Positions 42,858 to 55,001 of a stretch of 64,000 nt of DNA are shown in pieces. The stretch lies in assembly GCA_033558025.1 (NCBI GenBank), contig JAUCEF010000001.1:2604001-2668000 (forward strand). Reading direction: 5' to 3'. A program made the translations under genes and the position numbers. Position 1 is the stretch's first letter. Every line of letters starts with the position of its first letter. The notes beneath the pieces were generated by a model. That model was not told the origin of the DNA and did not search any database. It worked only from the letters and a program-made list of their open reading frames with translations. This DNA is from Phytophthora sp. 'mugwort' (Eukaryota; Oomycota; Peronosporomycetes; Peronosporales; Peronosporaceae).

Positions 42858-45800
42858 TCAGGATAATGCGTCCAACAAGGCGCCAATTCGAGAGTCCGCG
42901 CCTTCATGAGATTGCCGTCGACTTCCCCATCGTCCTAGCGTCCCTCCTCCACCTCCATTCCCACCGGGACTGCCGTCGTCTTTGCGTCCTTCGACGTCAA
43001 TCTTCAGCCAGCGCGTAGAAGTGCCGCTCGCAAAGTCAAAGTCTTGGATATGCCGCGTCCGAACTCGCAGTAACGACGCCGGTGTCATGCCACCTCCGTT
43101 AGCGTCATTCGATTCACCAAAGCGCTCAACGTCGTCCAGCAGGTGGAAGGAAAACGCACTGAAGACGGTGATGAGGAAGCGGCTCGGACGTTCGGGCGAC
43201 ACGTCGATCTCAATGGGTCGTCCTCGAGCTTCAGCCGGCCGAATGATTAAGTTCGGGTTGCCAAGTAGTCGATGGACCACAAAGTACGAGTCGCCGCCAC
43301 TGATCGTGCGCGCGCAAGCCTGCAAGAGGGCGCTGACTGCACGCACTCGCTCTTCAGGGGCTGCTGCAAACCGTTGAATGTGAGCGTCCAACACCTCGAA
43401 AATATGCTCCAGTCCACGAGTCTGTTGGGTTTGTCCCGTAGCGTCACTAGTATTCTGTTCCACGGCCTGTTGCTGCTGTTCGCCACCTCCATATAGCGTA
43501 TCGTTGATGAGAAAGAGCTCGGGTAGAATGTCACGCAACGTCTGCTCAAGTGAGATCGGTTGAGGTCTCGGCAAGAAAATTTGAGTGAAAGTGTCGGCGT
43601 GACGGGAAAAAATGGCCAAATATTCACTGCGCGTCCGTGCTCGTGCCGCCTTTTTGCGGATCGCAATCTGCTCGGGTGGATGGATCTCCCATAGCAAAGG
43701 ATCCGTCTCACGCAAGTACTGGACGCTCCCAAGTTGCTGATACGATGCCGTCCAGCGCGCTGTCGTGGTCCGAAGCTCTTCCGTGTCGGCCTCTTCGACA
43801 TCTTGTCGCTCTTTCTCGGCTGAAAGCGAGAGTGAAGCACATGTGAGTGCTGCTTTGGTAGCAGTCGGAGAGCGGAAACGATAGAATGGCGTCTTGCGCT
43901 TCTTGTCAGGCGTCGAAAAAGGACCAAAAGACGACGAGGAATGAACGGGGACTGTCGACGAAGACCCGACTGTGGCGGACGCCAGCTTACAGTAAAAAGA
44001 CGCACGATTGAGCGCTGCTAACCAGGCACTAACTGCAGCTTCTGTCTCTTCGACGACGCGTAGTTCGATTGATTTTCGCCTACAAAAACGACAACCATTT
44101 AAACTCAAAACATTCTCGACAAAAGAATGAGTAAGGAAGAACCACGTACGGAAGCACTTGGTGAGTCAGTCTAGCTGAAAACTTGAGTACTTGCAGTCGA
44201 CGATGAGAACTGGCACTAGAGATACTAAAGGCCATTGTATGATCCCCACGACCTCGTTGTACGAGAGCGTGATCCAAGAGAACTGCACCACGTGGGAGAC
44301 CATCAGCTTCACTAGCAAAATAGTACAGACGGTTCCCTTTGAGCTCAAAGTAGCGTGGCTGCCATGAGCTGCCGAGTCCATGCTGCTTGCGTTTCTTCTT
44401 TTTGAGCCAGCCCGTTTTCTCTGGAGCGAGGTGAGCCACAGGATCCGTTATGTTGTCATCATCCATGATACTAAAGTCGTTTTGCATCGACGCATGCTCA
44501 GATGACCCCGAAGGTTGCGAGGATAGAGACAGCATGGACCACGACAATGGCAGCGCTGCGACTTGTTCGTTGCTGTCTTCTTCTTCCTCGTCATTGTCGT
44601 GGTGACGTCGATCTGTTGAATTGCCTTCATATCTACGAACCGTCTCCTCGTCGTCATTGTCACCGTCGCTCTTGTGAGTTAGTTGCGCTTGTTGACGACG
44701 CAAGATGTCAATGTCTTCGGCTGCTAGTGTGCTAAAGGGGCTACTTGGAAGCGTGTTGACCTTGTCCAGCGTTCTTTCTTCCTCATCCTTTGGATTAAGT
44801 TGAATCGGTGGCTGTAGTGGCCTCGACTCGATGTTTTCTCTGCCCACGTTCTCGTCAACTGCATTCTGAGAGAACGGACTGGCTGTCGATGATGGAATTC
44901 CACTCATTGCTGTAGATGACGCACTCGTTTGCTTGGATACTTCAGCGACTGCCTGGTTGATACGATGTGCCAGTGTTATATGCTCCGCATGGAGTTCTCC
45001 CGAGCGCGTGAGTGGCAACGACACAGTCACAGCCCAAAGCTGGCGGCCAATCCACTGCAACGACACATCCGGATTAATAGCCGTGCTACTGCTGCTTGTG
45101 GCAGACGTGCTACTTGAAGTGTCTGCTGCCCATTCCGAGACGACACGAGCAACCTTCGAGACGATGGCAGCGCCAGCCTCCATGGTCCAACACGTGATAC
45201 AAGCCTTGAAAAAATCATCCTCGCGATACCAGCGTTCCACTCGAGCCTGCGGGAGCTCCCAATTTGCCTCAGTCTGGACTCCACGTTGGTCTGACACTGT
45301 CTGTGTTGCTAATCCCTGAGTAATCAACGTTCCACTCTTTCTTGTCATCGTCAGGTCCTGTTGCATGACTAAGCAAGAAGGTGTCACAGTGGCTGTGGCT
45401 GTACTAGACAGCGGCAAACCTGACGGGGAGAAACGTTCCTTAATCTTGAGAAATTGGTCCTTGAGACTCGTTAAATTCTCATGCCGGACAGACGAAGTGG
45501 GCACAGAAGGCAGTACAAAGTCTCTTGATAGTGTACGGAGATGTCTGACAGAGCTCGTTTGAGAGCCACGACGACTACGTTGTGTATCTGCCGTCTGTTG
45601 CCCCAGACTGCTCGTCTGAGAGTCGGATAGCTCTGGATTTGTCTCTAAGGAAAACTGTCTGTCAGAACCAGCACAAGAGATGCCACTTGTCTTGCTCGGT
45701 TTATCTCGGTAGCTTCGACATGTAGGCGAGGGCTCGTCTTGTGACGGATTGTCGTCGTCTTGAACGTCGGTAAGTGAGAGAGCTGGTTGAATCCCGATTG

Positions 45801-45921
45801 TATCCGTGAGGCTAGCGACACTTGGTCCGGAATCATTGGAAGTCTGCGACGGCAGGTTCAACGCGGACTGACGACGGTGTAACGAAGACATTTTGGCTGG
45901 TTGATTCCTCGACGTTGTCAT
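42858..45921 (-). CDS. Large PH-domain protein, 997 aa
   Basis: Two exons, 44150-45921 and 42858-44079, joined by a 70-nt GTACGT...TAG intron inside the PH domain; frame is kept. Residues 1-500 are Ser/Thr-rich and mostly disordered, with a more ordered stretch around the E-D-D-F-F-K-A-C-I-T-C-W motif. The PH domain follows at about 500-620: G-W-L-K-K-K-K-R, R-Y-F-E-L-K-G-N-R-L-Y-Y-F, and the C-terminal helix V-S-A-W-L-A-A-L. The last 370 residues are helical with Gly- and Gln-rich inserts. PH domains bind phosphoinositides or proteins at membranes. No catalytic domain is seen. A second Met at 45891 could also start the protein. Confidence 0.75.
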
Positions 45922-46304
45922 GTGTAGGAGGGAGTTGTCGTCTTTCAAGGGCGGAGCTTACACCGTGTCAAATGCACCTGACAGGCTGCAAAATCGGCCA
46001 AAACACTGCAGCGCAGTGGCCAGCACGCTTACGTGCTGAGTCCGTCTTTGTTGTTGGCTTGTCGAGGCATGCACAGCTTTAGATAGATCAGCAACACCCG
46101 ATACCTCCTGCAGTCTATGATCATTTTTGTTCGAGCCGAGCAAACATATTCCTGGCGCTGCTAAAATAGTCGACGAGATTTTCTAGCGTTCGTTTCAAGC
46201 TCTTGCGGCTTGCTTCCACTGTTCTCACCTGCTTAACAAGAAGCACCTCGTAGACGAAGCAACTGGACGAGAGGATAGGAGATTACCCAGCTAGAACCCT
46301 TGAT
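45922..46304. other. Intergenic, upstream of PH gene
   Basis: 383 bases between two minus-strand genes: promoter of the PH gene and 3' flank of the coiled-coil gene. No gene seen. Confidence 0.5.
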
Positions 46305-47414
46305 TCATTCCCCCATAACAACATCTTCTTCTGTCTCTCTAGGTATACACACGGTCTGGACTAGAGCTTTTAAGAACCTGCACGCCTTCTGAGACTTTTG
46401 GTCACACTCGTGATTGTTGTGGTCCAGTATCGAGTCGTCATCCTCTGGCTCAGCACACTCTTTCTTCCTACTAGCACGTTTCTCGGACCGCTTCAGTATC
46501 TGCTCAATCAATTGCACCACGCGTTGCTTCTGCTCCTGCTCCTTTTCCAGTTCCAGTTCACGTACCAACAGCTCGCGTAGCATCTTTTCCTCCTGTTCAC
46601 AAATCTTTTCAGCTCGTACCTCAGCCACCATCACGGGTCGAAGCAGATTCACCCACGCCCGCTTGCTCTTCTTGCCCTTACTGTCCCTCGCCTTCTCTCC
46701 CCCTGGTCCCACCATTCCTCGCCCCTCTGCTTCCGTCACCAACTGCCTCAGCGTCAGGGACCTCAGCGGACGTCCTTCAGCCGTCCCGTAGAGTCCCAGC
46801 AGCTCTCTATCCAGCGCCTTGACAGCTGCTCTCTGCTTGTCGTCCAGCTTGGGCTGCTGCACACCCCTCTCCTTCGTCAGAACCAGCAGCTCCGTCCGGC
46901 TCAGCGTCTCGACGTACGTGGCAATAGAGAAAAACCGACGGCCGAATGCGTAGCTGTCGTCCACGCGGCCCTCGAGCTGCTTCTTGCGCAGCTGTACGCG
47001 TTGCAGAGTCTCCGGGTCCAGCACGTCCTCGGCCATGGGCTCGCTCTGATTCTCGTTGTCTTTGACGGCGGTCCAGGCTAGCAGCAGCTCCAGGACGCGA
47101 CGCTGGGTCTTCAGCTCTTTCAGGTCGTCGCTGATTGGTTTAAAGCCCTTCGAGCGGAGGAAACGCTGCAGTTCCTCAACGTATTGCCGCGTGAGCTGCT
47201 GCTGGACGCTGCAGTCGGCGTCATTGGCCTCCAGACCTCGCGCTTGGCACTCGAGCGTCGCGTCAAAGCTGGAGGAGCCCGAGACGCCACAGAACTTGAC
47301 CACGGGGGCGAGCGCCGCGTCGTATTCGATCACTTCAGCGCCCGAGAAGGCCACGTGACGCATTGCCTTAGGCATTACCTTGCTCGAATCAACAAATAAA
47401 TAACAAATGGGCAT
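46305..47414 (-). CDS. Unrecognised coiled-coil protein, 369 aa
   Basis: Intron-free ORF from ATG 47414; an internal Met at 47375 (M-P-K-A-M-R-H-V) may be the true start because the first 13 residues are not of the same character. The protein is charged and helical, with a strong coiled coil at about 270-320 (E-Q-E-E-K-M-L-R-E-L and E-L-E-L-E-K-E-Q-E-Q-K-Q) and a basic K-G-K-K-S-K-R patch before it. I do not recognise a family. It is head-to-head with the OB-fold gene across 124 bases, so they may share a promoter. Confidence 0.65.
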   Translation of the reverse strand: MPICYLFVDSSKVMPKAMRHVAFSGAEVIEYDAALAPVVKFCGVSGSSSFDATLECQARGLEANDADCSVQQQLTRQYVEELQRFLRSKGFKPISDDLKELKTQRRVLELLLAWTAVKDNENQSEPMAEDVLDPETLQRVQLRKKQLEGRVDDSYAFGRRFFSIATYVETLSRTELLVLTKERGVQQPKLDDKQRAAVKALDRELLGLYGTAEGRPLRSLTLRQLVTEAEGRGMVGPGGEKARDSKGKKSKRAWVNLLRPVMVAEVRAEKICEQEEKMLRELLVRELELEKEQEQKQRVVQLIEQILKRSEKRASRKKECAEPEDDDSILDHNNHECDQKSQKACRFLKALVQTVCIPRETEEDVVMGE

Positions 47415-47538
47415 TCAAACTATAAAAGTAAATTACTGACGGATGGGCGGCAAATTCAAATTTTTAGTTCGTTACGTTTGGCTTGTTTTTTACTGCGTAC
47501 TTAACGGATCATAGTGTACCCACTTTTTAAACCGCAAT

Positions 47539-50192
47539 ATGGGAGCGAGTACCGTATCGAGCTTGACGACGCAGGGAGTGCGGCAGCTCTACGAGGCCGC
47601 CTCTGCAGAGGTCGCAGCGGTCCGGTTGCAAGTGCTGGGCGTGTATCGATGTACATCGTGCAGCCTTCTTCTACCTCAGGATCTTCGGTCTTAGTGTGGC
47701 TGTTGCTATTTAACGTACAGACTTGGCGGATCCGGCACTGAAGGAGCGACTGGGATGGCCATTCGCGGATGCACACGACGTTTTCGACGTGCTGCTGAGC
47801 GACGGACGTCACAAGATGAAGGCGGTGTTGGCACCAACGTGTCACAAGCTCGTGTGGACGCGGGAACTCACGACTCGCAGCATTATTCAGGTGCGTCAAT
47901 CGCTGCTGGTCGCCTCTTGAAGCTGTAAAACTCAAGTTTTTTTTTTGCATCGCTACGTGTTTTTTTTGCGGTTGTTAGGTGAACAAGCTGATGATCTTGA
48001 AGGAGGATCTTCAGGACGAGCAACAAAAGTATCGGGTGGTGGTGCTCCAGGACGTGACTGTCACGAATCCCAGCAGCGACGGAGTGCTGCCGGACAAGGT
48101 GGTGGCACGTCGCTACAGGGCCCGACGAAGTGATGAACAGCTTGAGTTCTTGTCGACAGTTCATCCGCGAGAAGTGGAGCTGCTCCCGTTAGTGGGAGAG
48201 CGGCGTTACTATCTTCCATTACGCTCAGATCATTACACGTTGGACTGGGCGTGTAGTTTTACGGGTGGACTGACGGACGAGGACTCACCGTTGGACGAGC
48301 TGGAAAGCAGTTGGTCCGCTCGTTATGGCCCTGAGGCTACGGATGGATCACAGGATGGACAGGAGCTTACAAGCAGCTCAGTGGCGTGGAATATTGACCA
48401 CGATTTCTGCTCGGACTTGTTCACGCCAGAGTATAAGAAGATCCACACGATCCTGGAGGCCTTGGGCCAAATCAAGAAGAACAACCAGGACGCGGCTAGC
48501 GGCAAGTCGAACCCCCTCATGCTTGGAGTTATCCGTGTCAAGTCCCAGGTGCTGAATTTGGGCGATCCAGACATTGCGAATCCGTTCCCGTTTGCGTTCA
48601 ATGCGGTCGTCGGTAAATGACGCTAGAAATTGTGCTAGCGATTGTCCTCTAACCTCTTTGTGTTCTCTTTATGATGGTGTATCATCTACTCTAGTGGATG
48701 CCACCGGCGTCTTTGAAGTCATGTTCTTCGGCTCCATGTGCGCAAAGTACTATTTGTCTTTGCACGAAGGCGACCTTGTTCAATTCCGAGGATATTCATG
48801 CATCAGCCCGCAGGAGCTTCAGTGGACGATGACCACGAGTCCTTTAGTGTACTATCATCATGGCTCGTCAGGGACCGTGTGCCACGTTCCAAGTAAGTTT
48901 TGTTGTCTCAAAAGATGTTTGACAGTCTACTTACGCTCATTTTTACAGAGAAGTATTGGAAGTTCCTGGAAATGGCGAAAGTGACCCCACATTTGCTCGA
49001 CGATGCTTCGCAGTCCTCTTCACAAACAGGTTCATGGAATCTTCACCAGTTGCGTCCGTCCTGGCTCGAGTGCTGTTTTGTCAACACTTTGAACACCGGC
49101 TACTGGAGTCGGAGCACGATAAACGACCTCGACATGATGTACTTCGATTTTGTTGGCGTGCTCTCGAATGTTGGCAGGATCTGCCGTGTTCGAAAGTGCA
49201 AGCTGGATGAAGATGTCCGTAACGTGACCGAGTACCGATGGGTAAAAATGATCGACAGTAGCTCGTCGCATGAACTTGTTCTCAAGCTCAGTGAGTGCTC
49301 TCAGCCGGCCGTTTTTCGGGCTCTTGAGGCTGGTAATACCTTGATGATCACCAAGCTCCAGTGGGTCATGCTACCAGGTGCTGACGCACGCCAGCGGATC
49401 CAGTATGCAACAACGAGCACTTTCTCCGTTTTACGGGTGAACGAAGCAGTACTCCCGTTTTCTTCGATTGAGGAATGTAACCTGAACATTTACTTCGCGA
49501 ATAACATTAGGAAGAATGCAGTTCTCGTTTCGCGGAAAGTTACTGGGGAAAGCAAGCTGGCTGCGCACATTGAGAAGAAATATCGTCCACGGAACTGCCT
49601 GCCAACGGAGGTTGAAGAGGTTAAGGAAGCGTTCGGTTTGAAAATGTGTTCATTCAGGTATGATGGTAAACAGTGGTTGAGATTGATGACTTCTAATTGA
49701 GTTTGTTTGTTCCATTACAGTGAGCTGTCGTTGCAGCTGCTGCATCTGGAGGCCTATGAGCATCAGCACGTTGGCTTCGTTGGTCGAATGAAGGGAATAA
49801 TCAGTGGGGACGATCCATCAAAAGACGGTCCTTCAGTCCTGCTCGAGCTCAACGAACCCACGCACACTGATCAAAGTCTGACTGTGGCGGTGAGCATCAA
49901 TCCACTGTATCAGAGGCCAGCCGTCAAAGGAACTGTCAAGACTGTCACCCCACCCGAAGCACTCCCTTTGATAAGCCTCCTGCCAGCTGCAATTGTGGAC
50001 GAGATGCACGCCAAAGCATTTGAAGACGGGCCAGCGCGCTCCACGCGAAGCAAGACCCCGGGACTATCAATGAACTTCATCAAGGAATTCCTCCTCAGCT
50101 CAAAACGCGACTTCTTCTTCTCCCTGCACCTTTATCGCGATGGAATCGGCCACGTGACTTGGGAAGTGGACGCGATTCTTGCTCTGCCTTAA
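47539..50192 (+). CDS. Multi-OB-fold ssDNA-binding protein, RPA1/RADX-like, 764 aa
   Basis: Six exons: 47539-47650, 47721-47890, 47979-48612, 48695-48892, 48949-49657 and 49721-50192; introns of 70, 88, 82, 56 and 63 nt keep frame. The N-terminal 130 residues resemble the RPA70 N-terminal OB fold (V-L-L-S-D-G-x-H-K-M-K-A-V-L, then S-I-I-Q-V-N-K, V-V-V-L-Q-D-V-T-V). More OB-like beta blocks follow (F-D-F-V-G-V-L-S-N-V-G; V-F-E-V-M-F-F-G; H-V-G-F-V-G-R-M-K-G-I-I). No zinc ribbon of true RPA1 is seen, and size and layout recall RADX, which binds ssDNA at stalled forks. The RADX link is inference. Confidence 0.6.
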
Positions 50193-50583
50193 TCGTTCAA
50201 AACCTACAAAAGGCTGCAGGAATGGTCTAGCTGAATACTCCTGCGTTTCATCGTAATAACAAAAACAATAAATCCAATACGTCATCGAGTAACAACAACA
50301 ACTACACCGATATATCTTTGCTAGACAGCAACCCCAACTGAGCACGCAACGGGACAACGAACGGTGCACATGTCAATTACCGTCGTCGATCAGCATCCAC
50401 CGCTAAGTCAAATACTAAGCGAATATCCGCTCGCATTCTGTCACAATAGTCCGTCCCTGGAGAGTCTTCGCAAAGTCATACGCAGCGCTTGACGCCGTCA
50501 TCGCGAGTCCTCCAGGCGCAAAAAAAGCAAAAGACCCCGTTTTATCTCCACTCGACCACAGGGTCCTCTGCTCCCACGAGAGT
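50193..50583. other. Convergent intergenic region
   Basis: 391 bases between the OB-fold and CK2 beta stops, AT-rich with CAACAA runs near 50291; 3' UTRs of both genes. No gene is supported. Confidence 0.5.
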
Positions 50584-51587
50584 TCACCTAGTCTGCTGTT
50601 CATCATTTGGTCGCGCCTTCAATCGATCAATCAAAGTCGTGACTTTCCGGTATTTTTCCCGCTCACGACCAGATGAACCTTTCTTCTTACCCGTGCAGTA
50701 CTCACTGGAGCTGTGGATCTTGTAGCCGAACACGCGCGGTACGTATGTTTGTGTCGGTGGCGGCACCACAAGGTGGGGATGCGTCATAAGGAACACATGC
50801 GGGAACGTCGCGCCAAAGTATGCGCCATCAATCTCTGCAGCAGCAACAAAGCAACACCAAGAAAATTCAGTCTCCTCCTTCTCCTTAACAAGAAGCTAAA
50901 GCCTCCACACGTACGACCAGCTCGCTGCGACTTGGGGAAGAAGATATCACGGCATTTGGGACAAAAGACGTTAACTGTCGTGTGTCGAGGCACATCCGAT
51001 TGGCCCACAGGGAGCACAGGTTGTCCTTGACAGTAGACGCGATGGCAGCGGCCGAAATCTACGCTCTGGTACTTCTCTAACATGGCGGCCATGCCCTTGG
51101 TGGTCAAAATGTAGCGCGCGTGGATCAGTCCGTAGAGCATCTCGGCCGCGGACTCGATCATTTCCTGCTGGATCTGCGTGAGGTTGTTGTCATTAGGCGT
51201 CTCGATGTCCAGGATGATATCCAACGCGTAATCGTAGTAGGGCACGATACTGCTGAGCCCCGTGAGGTTGAAGTCGTCCTCGATGTAGTCCTCATCCACC
51301 TCACACAAGAAGCTATTCTCACGTAAGGAGCAGAACCAGGCGATCCAGCTCGTTTCCTCTTCGTCGCTGCCCTCCACATCGTTGTCGTCGTCGTCGTCAT
51401 CGTCGTCATCGTCGTCCAGGACGCTGGAGTCCTCCTCCTCCTCTTCCTCATCATCGTCCGAGACGCTGACGGACGCGCGCGCTGCCTCTGATATACGCAG
51501 CTCCTCCATGTTTCCAAACAGCCGCTCCATCTCGGCTTCCTCGGCCGCCTGACTGCCGTACGCGGCGTGGTCTGCTGGCTGGCTCAT
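50584..51587 (-). CDS. CSNK2B: Casein kinase 2 regulatory subunit beta, 307 aa
   Basis: Two exons, 50915-51587 and 50584-50834, joined by an 80-nt GTACGT...CAG intron. Residues about 45-75 are an oomycete-style acidic run with about 11 consecutive Asp. The conserved core follows: [31 protein letters not shown], and the zinc site C-H-R-V-Y-C with C-P-K-C that makes the beta-beta dimer. The C-terminus has D-G-A-Y-F-G and P-R-V-F-G-Y-K-I-H, then a basic extension of about 45 residues beyond the usual end. The subunit stabilises CK2 alpha and steers substrate choice. Confidence 0.95.
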
Positions 51588-52020
51588 GTCGCGTCCTTTT
51601 GGCTGTGAATTGAGCGGGCTGCAGACGGCTTCAAAGCGTTAAAAGCACTGCGCTTGACTCGTCGGCGTCTTCTGATGGATCTCCTGATGCTAGGAGAAGC
51701 CGGTGGGGGGCGCAGAGCGAGATATCCTGCCCTACACAAGCGCTGCTCTAGTCGCACCGTAAACCTGCCGAAGGTCCACCGTCGCTTTCTTCCCGATACA
51801 GCCAAGCCGCTGGCTTGCCGCGAGCGTACCATATCATTGGTACATCCCTGGATTTTGATGTACGACTACATAAACGTGTACTGTATACTAGCATCCGACA
51901 CATTTCTCTTCTTCACTCAGAAACAGAACACAGTAGGCGAAGTGGGGATATCAAGCTTGTTAAAAATTACCGCTGCTTTGAGAGTTCTGGCCTACTCGTC
52001 ATCTTTTGATTATATTGACG
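51588..52020. other. Upstream region of CK2 beta
   Basis: About 430 bases with the CK2 beta promoter at its left end. A 64-codon ORF (51815-52009) has no recognised family. Nothing firm. Confidence 0.4.
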
Positions 52021-54005
52021 AAAATCTCGAGATGTTAGTGTGGTGGAGTGGATCCGCTGAAATTCAGTAGGATCCCAACTCACACGCACTGCGCCCAGAC
52101 ACCGACTAACGGAGGGGATACTCAGATGGCCGTGTAGTTGCTGAGCGGTTCACCTTGTGTACCCGTCGGCGGGCTGGTACTTCGCATCTCGTGTCAACGA
52201 GATGCGCACTTGGTGGGCCATGGACGTCCTTGTGGGGACTTGGAGGGGGTGGATCTGCGGGGGTATTCCTGCGCACGAGATCCGATGTTGGTTTGGTCTT
52301 GAGCTCTTTGCGTAGACCTTGCGGATCCGTAATATAAATACGAGATCCGGAGTTGTTCCTTCTTGAGGTGTCCTTGCTCCTTATCGGAGCTGTCCTTGTT
52401 CTTTTACGATGCTTGCCGCCTCCAATAGCGGGATCTTGAAGGGGGGGGGGGAGAAACCAAAGGGCGAGCGCGACCTGGCCAAGCTATCCAGGGGCTGCCA
52501 TGTGTGCAGGAAGATCGCCAAAGTTTAGACTTGATCTATGTGATGGGGCCAATAGAAATCCCCTATCCTATAGTCAAGTCTGTCTTCCAGTGCAAATTCG
52601 GTTCTGATTTATACCTTAGCCTATCTACCTTCGGATCCCATCCAAAACGTACGGATTACTTATAACCCAGGATCCCATATCTGACCTATTCCTGACCACC
52701 CGTCTCCACTACCTCCCTTTAGCTCGGATATTCAACCCGGTGTGCACTAAACTGATCGGTATCTAGTACTTAGACCTCACCCCACGGGACGGATCCAGGA
52801 TCCGTACCATATACAGACCTGGCGTGTCGCATAGTCCGGATCCATCACCTTGGCGCTGTTATGGCTGCCACCGATGACGTGGATCTTCCGGCTGCCGGTC
52901 AACTTCCATCTTATCCGGATCTGCAATGCCATCATTGCCCCTGACACATTCTGACCACGGCGCAACGGTAACACACCATATCACGTGATCCACAATTCAA
53001 CCCACCGCCGTCCACCCAGATCAAACCTCTCTACCATGTTGTCTGCCCACCACGCTCATGATTCTGACGCCACGCCTCGCGCTGCCGTATTTGCCGGGCG
53101 AGGTCTGTCTCCGGACGCCCCTCCTCCTTGTGCGCACTTTGATCACGGGCCGTCGGATCTTTCAGCGGCGGCAACTCCGGTGCTGCTTGATCTGGATCTG
53201 CTGCGAGCCGCGGCAACGTCGATCCACACCTTCGTTGGTGCCTACGACGAGTTGCTGGCTAAGCATCAGCAAGCCCTGCGGGATCTGGTTGCTGCGCGTC
53301 GCCACAACGAAGAACTCCACACGATGGCCAAGCCCAACTGGACGGCTGCGCGCTCGTTCGTGGACTTCGTCCAGCCCGCTACGACGTTATCCAGGGCCGA
53401 CTTCGTCAATTCACGCAGCTTGAAGCCGAAACGCGCCAAGAATCTGACCGTCTCCGCGTGGAGGTCCAGGGTTTCGGTGATCTGTGGGCGCGCTCCGCCT
53501 TGCTAGATGAAACCAGCGCGGAGGCGTACACCCGCTTGCAAGGCTATGCTCTCGGTCTGGAGCGTCTTATCCGATCATGGCAGGGCCGCGCAAGCCGATC
53601 CGCCCAGGTCTGCCCCTTCCCTTGCGCAGGATCTGCGGGATGAAGCGACCGGGCTGAAGCAGCGATCCGCCGACCTTGAGCAGCAGTGTCAAATCGCTCG
53701 GTCCGAGCGTGACACGGCGTTCAGAGGTCTCTTTCGCCTTCAGAAGGACAAAGCGGATCTTCAGCGTAGCTACGAGCAACGGAAGCAGCATGTCCGTGAT
53801 CTGGAACGTGAAGCTCAGCGCCTGCGGGAAGAACTGCACCAAGTGCACCGACGGCTCGACGGATCGGTTCCCGCGGCAGATCTGCATGCTGCACGGACCG
53901 ATCTGCACTCCGAGGTGAACGGATCCTCGAGCCAGAGGGTTTCCTCAACAAGGCTGAGCGTCGCCGCGCGGATCTTCACAGGGTTCACGATCCTACGGTG
54001 GCAAG
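52021..54005 (+). mobile_element. Decayed retroelement-like segment, very rich in GATC
   Basis: 38 GATC sites were counted in 52021-54000. A TATA-like TAATATAAATAC at 52330 and a long non-coding stretch (about 52100-53000) look like an LTR or leader, followed by a gag-like coiled-coil ORF from 53036. LTR ends could not be placed, and no RT or integrase is present, so class is uncertain. Confidence 0.4.
53036..54000 (+). pseudogene. Gag-like coiled-coil ORF, frameshifted
   Basis: ATG 53036 opens a frame (L-D-L-D-L-L-R-A-A-A then heptad-like A-Y-D-E-L-L-A-K-H-Q-Q) that must change at about 53390 and again at about 53600. The last part (53640-53900) is strong coiled coil (L-E-Q-Q-C-Q-I-A, R-D-L-E-R-E-A-Q-R-L-R-E-E-L). 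The shape resembles the N-terminal part of oomycete retroelement gag proteins, but no zinc knuckle follows; the element ends at about 54005 against a transposase relic. Confidence 0.45.
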
Positions 54006-54016
54006 CATGTACTAAA

Positions 54017-55001
54017 TTAAATCAATATGATTATTCTTGGCACGTACCGCATTTGCCGAGCTGCTTCTGTGTGCCGACCGAGCTCTTCTGTCAGCTCTGA
54101 CGTAAGGCTGCTGCGCATCTTGGTATAGTAGATCGAGCAGACGTCACACACGTTCGATCGAGGCGACCCAATCTGGATATCAGGACAGAACTTCTGAAGC
54201 GGCTTCCGGAACGTCAACGGCTGCGGCTCCCTGACAAAAGGCGATAGTCCTCCACGTAATTATTCATTTCGTCGTACAGTCTCTCCCATGTGAAGAACGC
54301 CGGGAACACCGTGTAGTTCTCGGACGAGTGGTACTTGTGCACCTTGCCATCGATCACTTCCTTTGTGCGAACTCGCACGGTCACAACGGTGCCCACCTCG
54401 GCTGTAAAAGACCGGAACCACTTCACCAGCCATCGCACGTCCACCTTCTTGCATGCTGATTCATCATGTTGTCGTGAGGCTTGACGGAGAGACGGCCTTC
54501 ACTGATCTGCTTTCGGTATCGGATTACGGAAGCCGTGGATGTCTTGTAGTACGCGCGCCAAGCTTCTCTGCATACGCGGCCCACTAGCGGCAAGTAGAAG
54601 AAGAAGGCATTTCTTCCCTCCTTCCGTCTGCAACACACTGCGGTGTCCGCCTCGCGCAGCGCGGCTAACGCCGTCAGGATGCTCTGCTTCCGCTTAGCAT
54701 TGGTCATTTTGCGAAACGAACCAGATAAATTTCCCCAGTTGCTTCTCTTTTCCACGTAGGCAGCGTGCTTCACACGGATCCGCAGCGATAAGAGGCCGGA
54801 TTTCTTCCTGGAGATCAACGCCAAACGAATTGATGCTTGTGTCCTCATCAAGCGACTCGGTGTCACTTGGAACACCGTCGCCCTCGCAAGACGACACAGT
54901 CGCCTCATCTTCTGCGGAACCGCCTCCCAGTCACTCACTCCGCTCCAGATACGGCCGCTCTCGGAGTCGCTGCTCTCCGCAGCTTCACCGCCCTCCTCCA
55001 T
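54017..55001 (-). pseudogene. Relic of a DDE-type transposase, N-terminal half
   Basis: Four frames in sequence make one protein-like reading from 55001 to about 54017. It runs from an acidic Ser-rich start, through F-Y-L-P-L-V-G-R-V-C-R-E-A-W and a helix-turn-helix-like S-V-I-R-Y-R-K-Q, to F-T-W-E-R-L-Y-D-E-M and the Cys pair N-V-C-D-V-C-S-I-Y. This order (Cys-Arg rich domain, HTH, C-x2-C before the catalytic core) occurs in large transposase-like families of oomycetes and insects. The catalytic core is missing, cut at 54005-54017 where the GATC-rich element starts. Confidence 0.45.
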
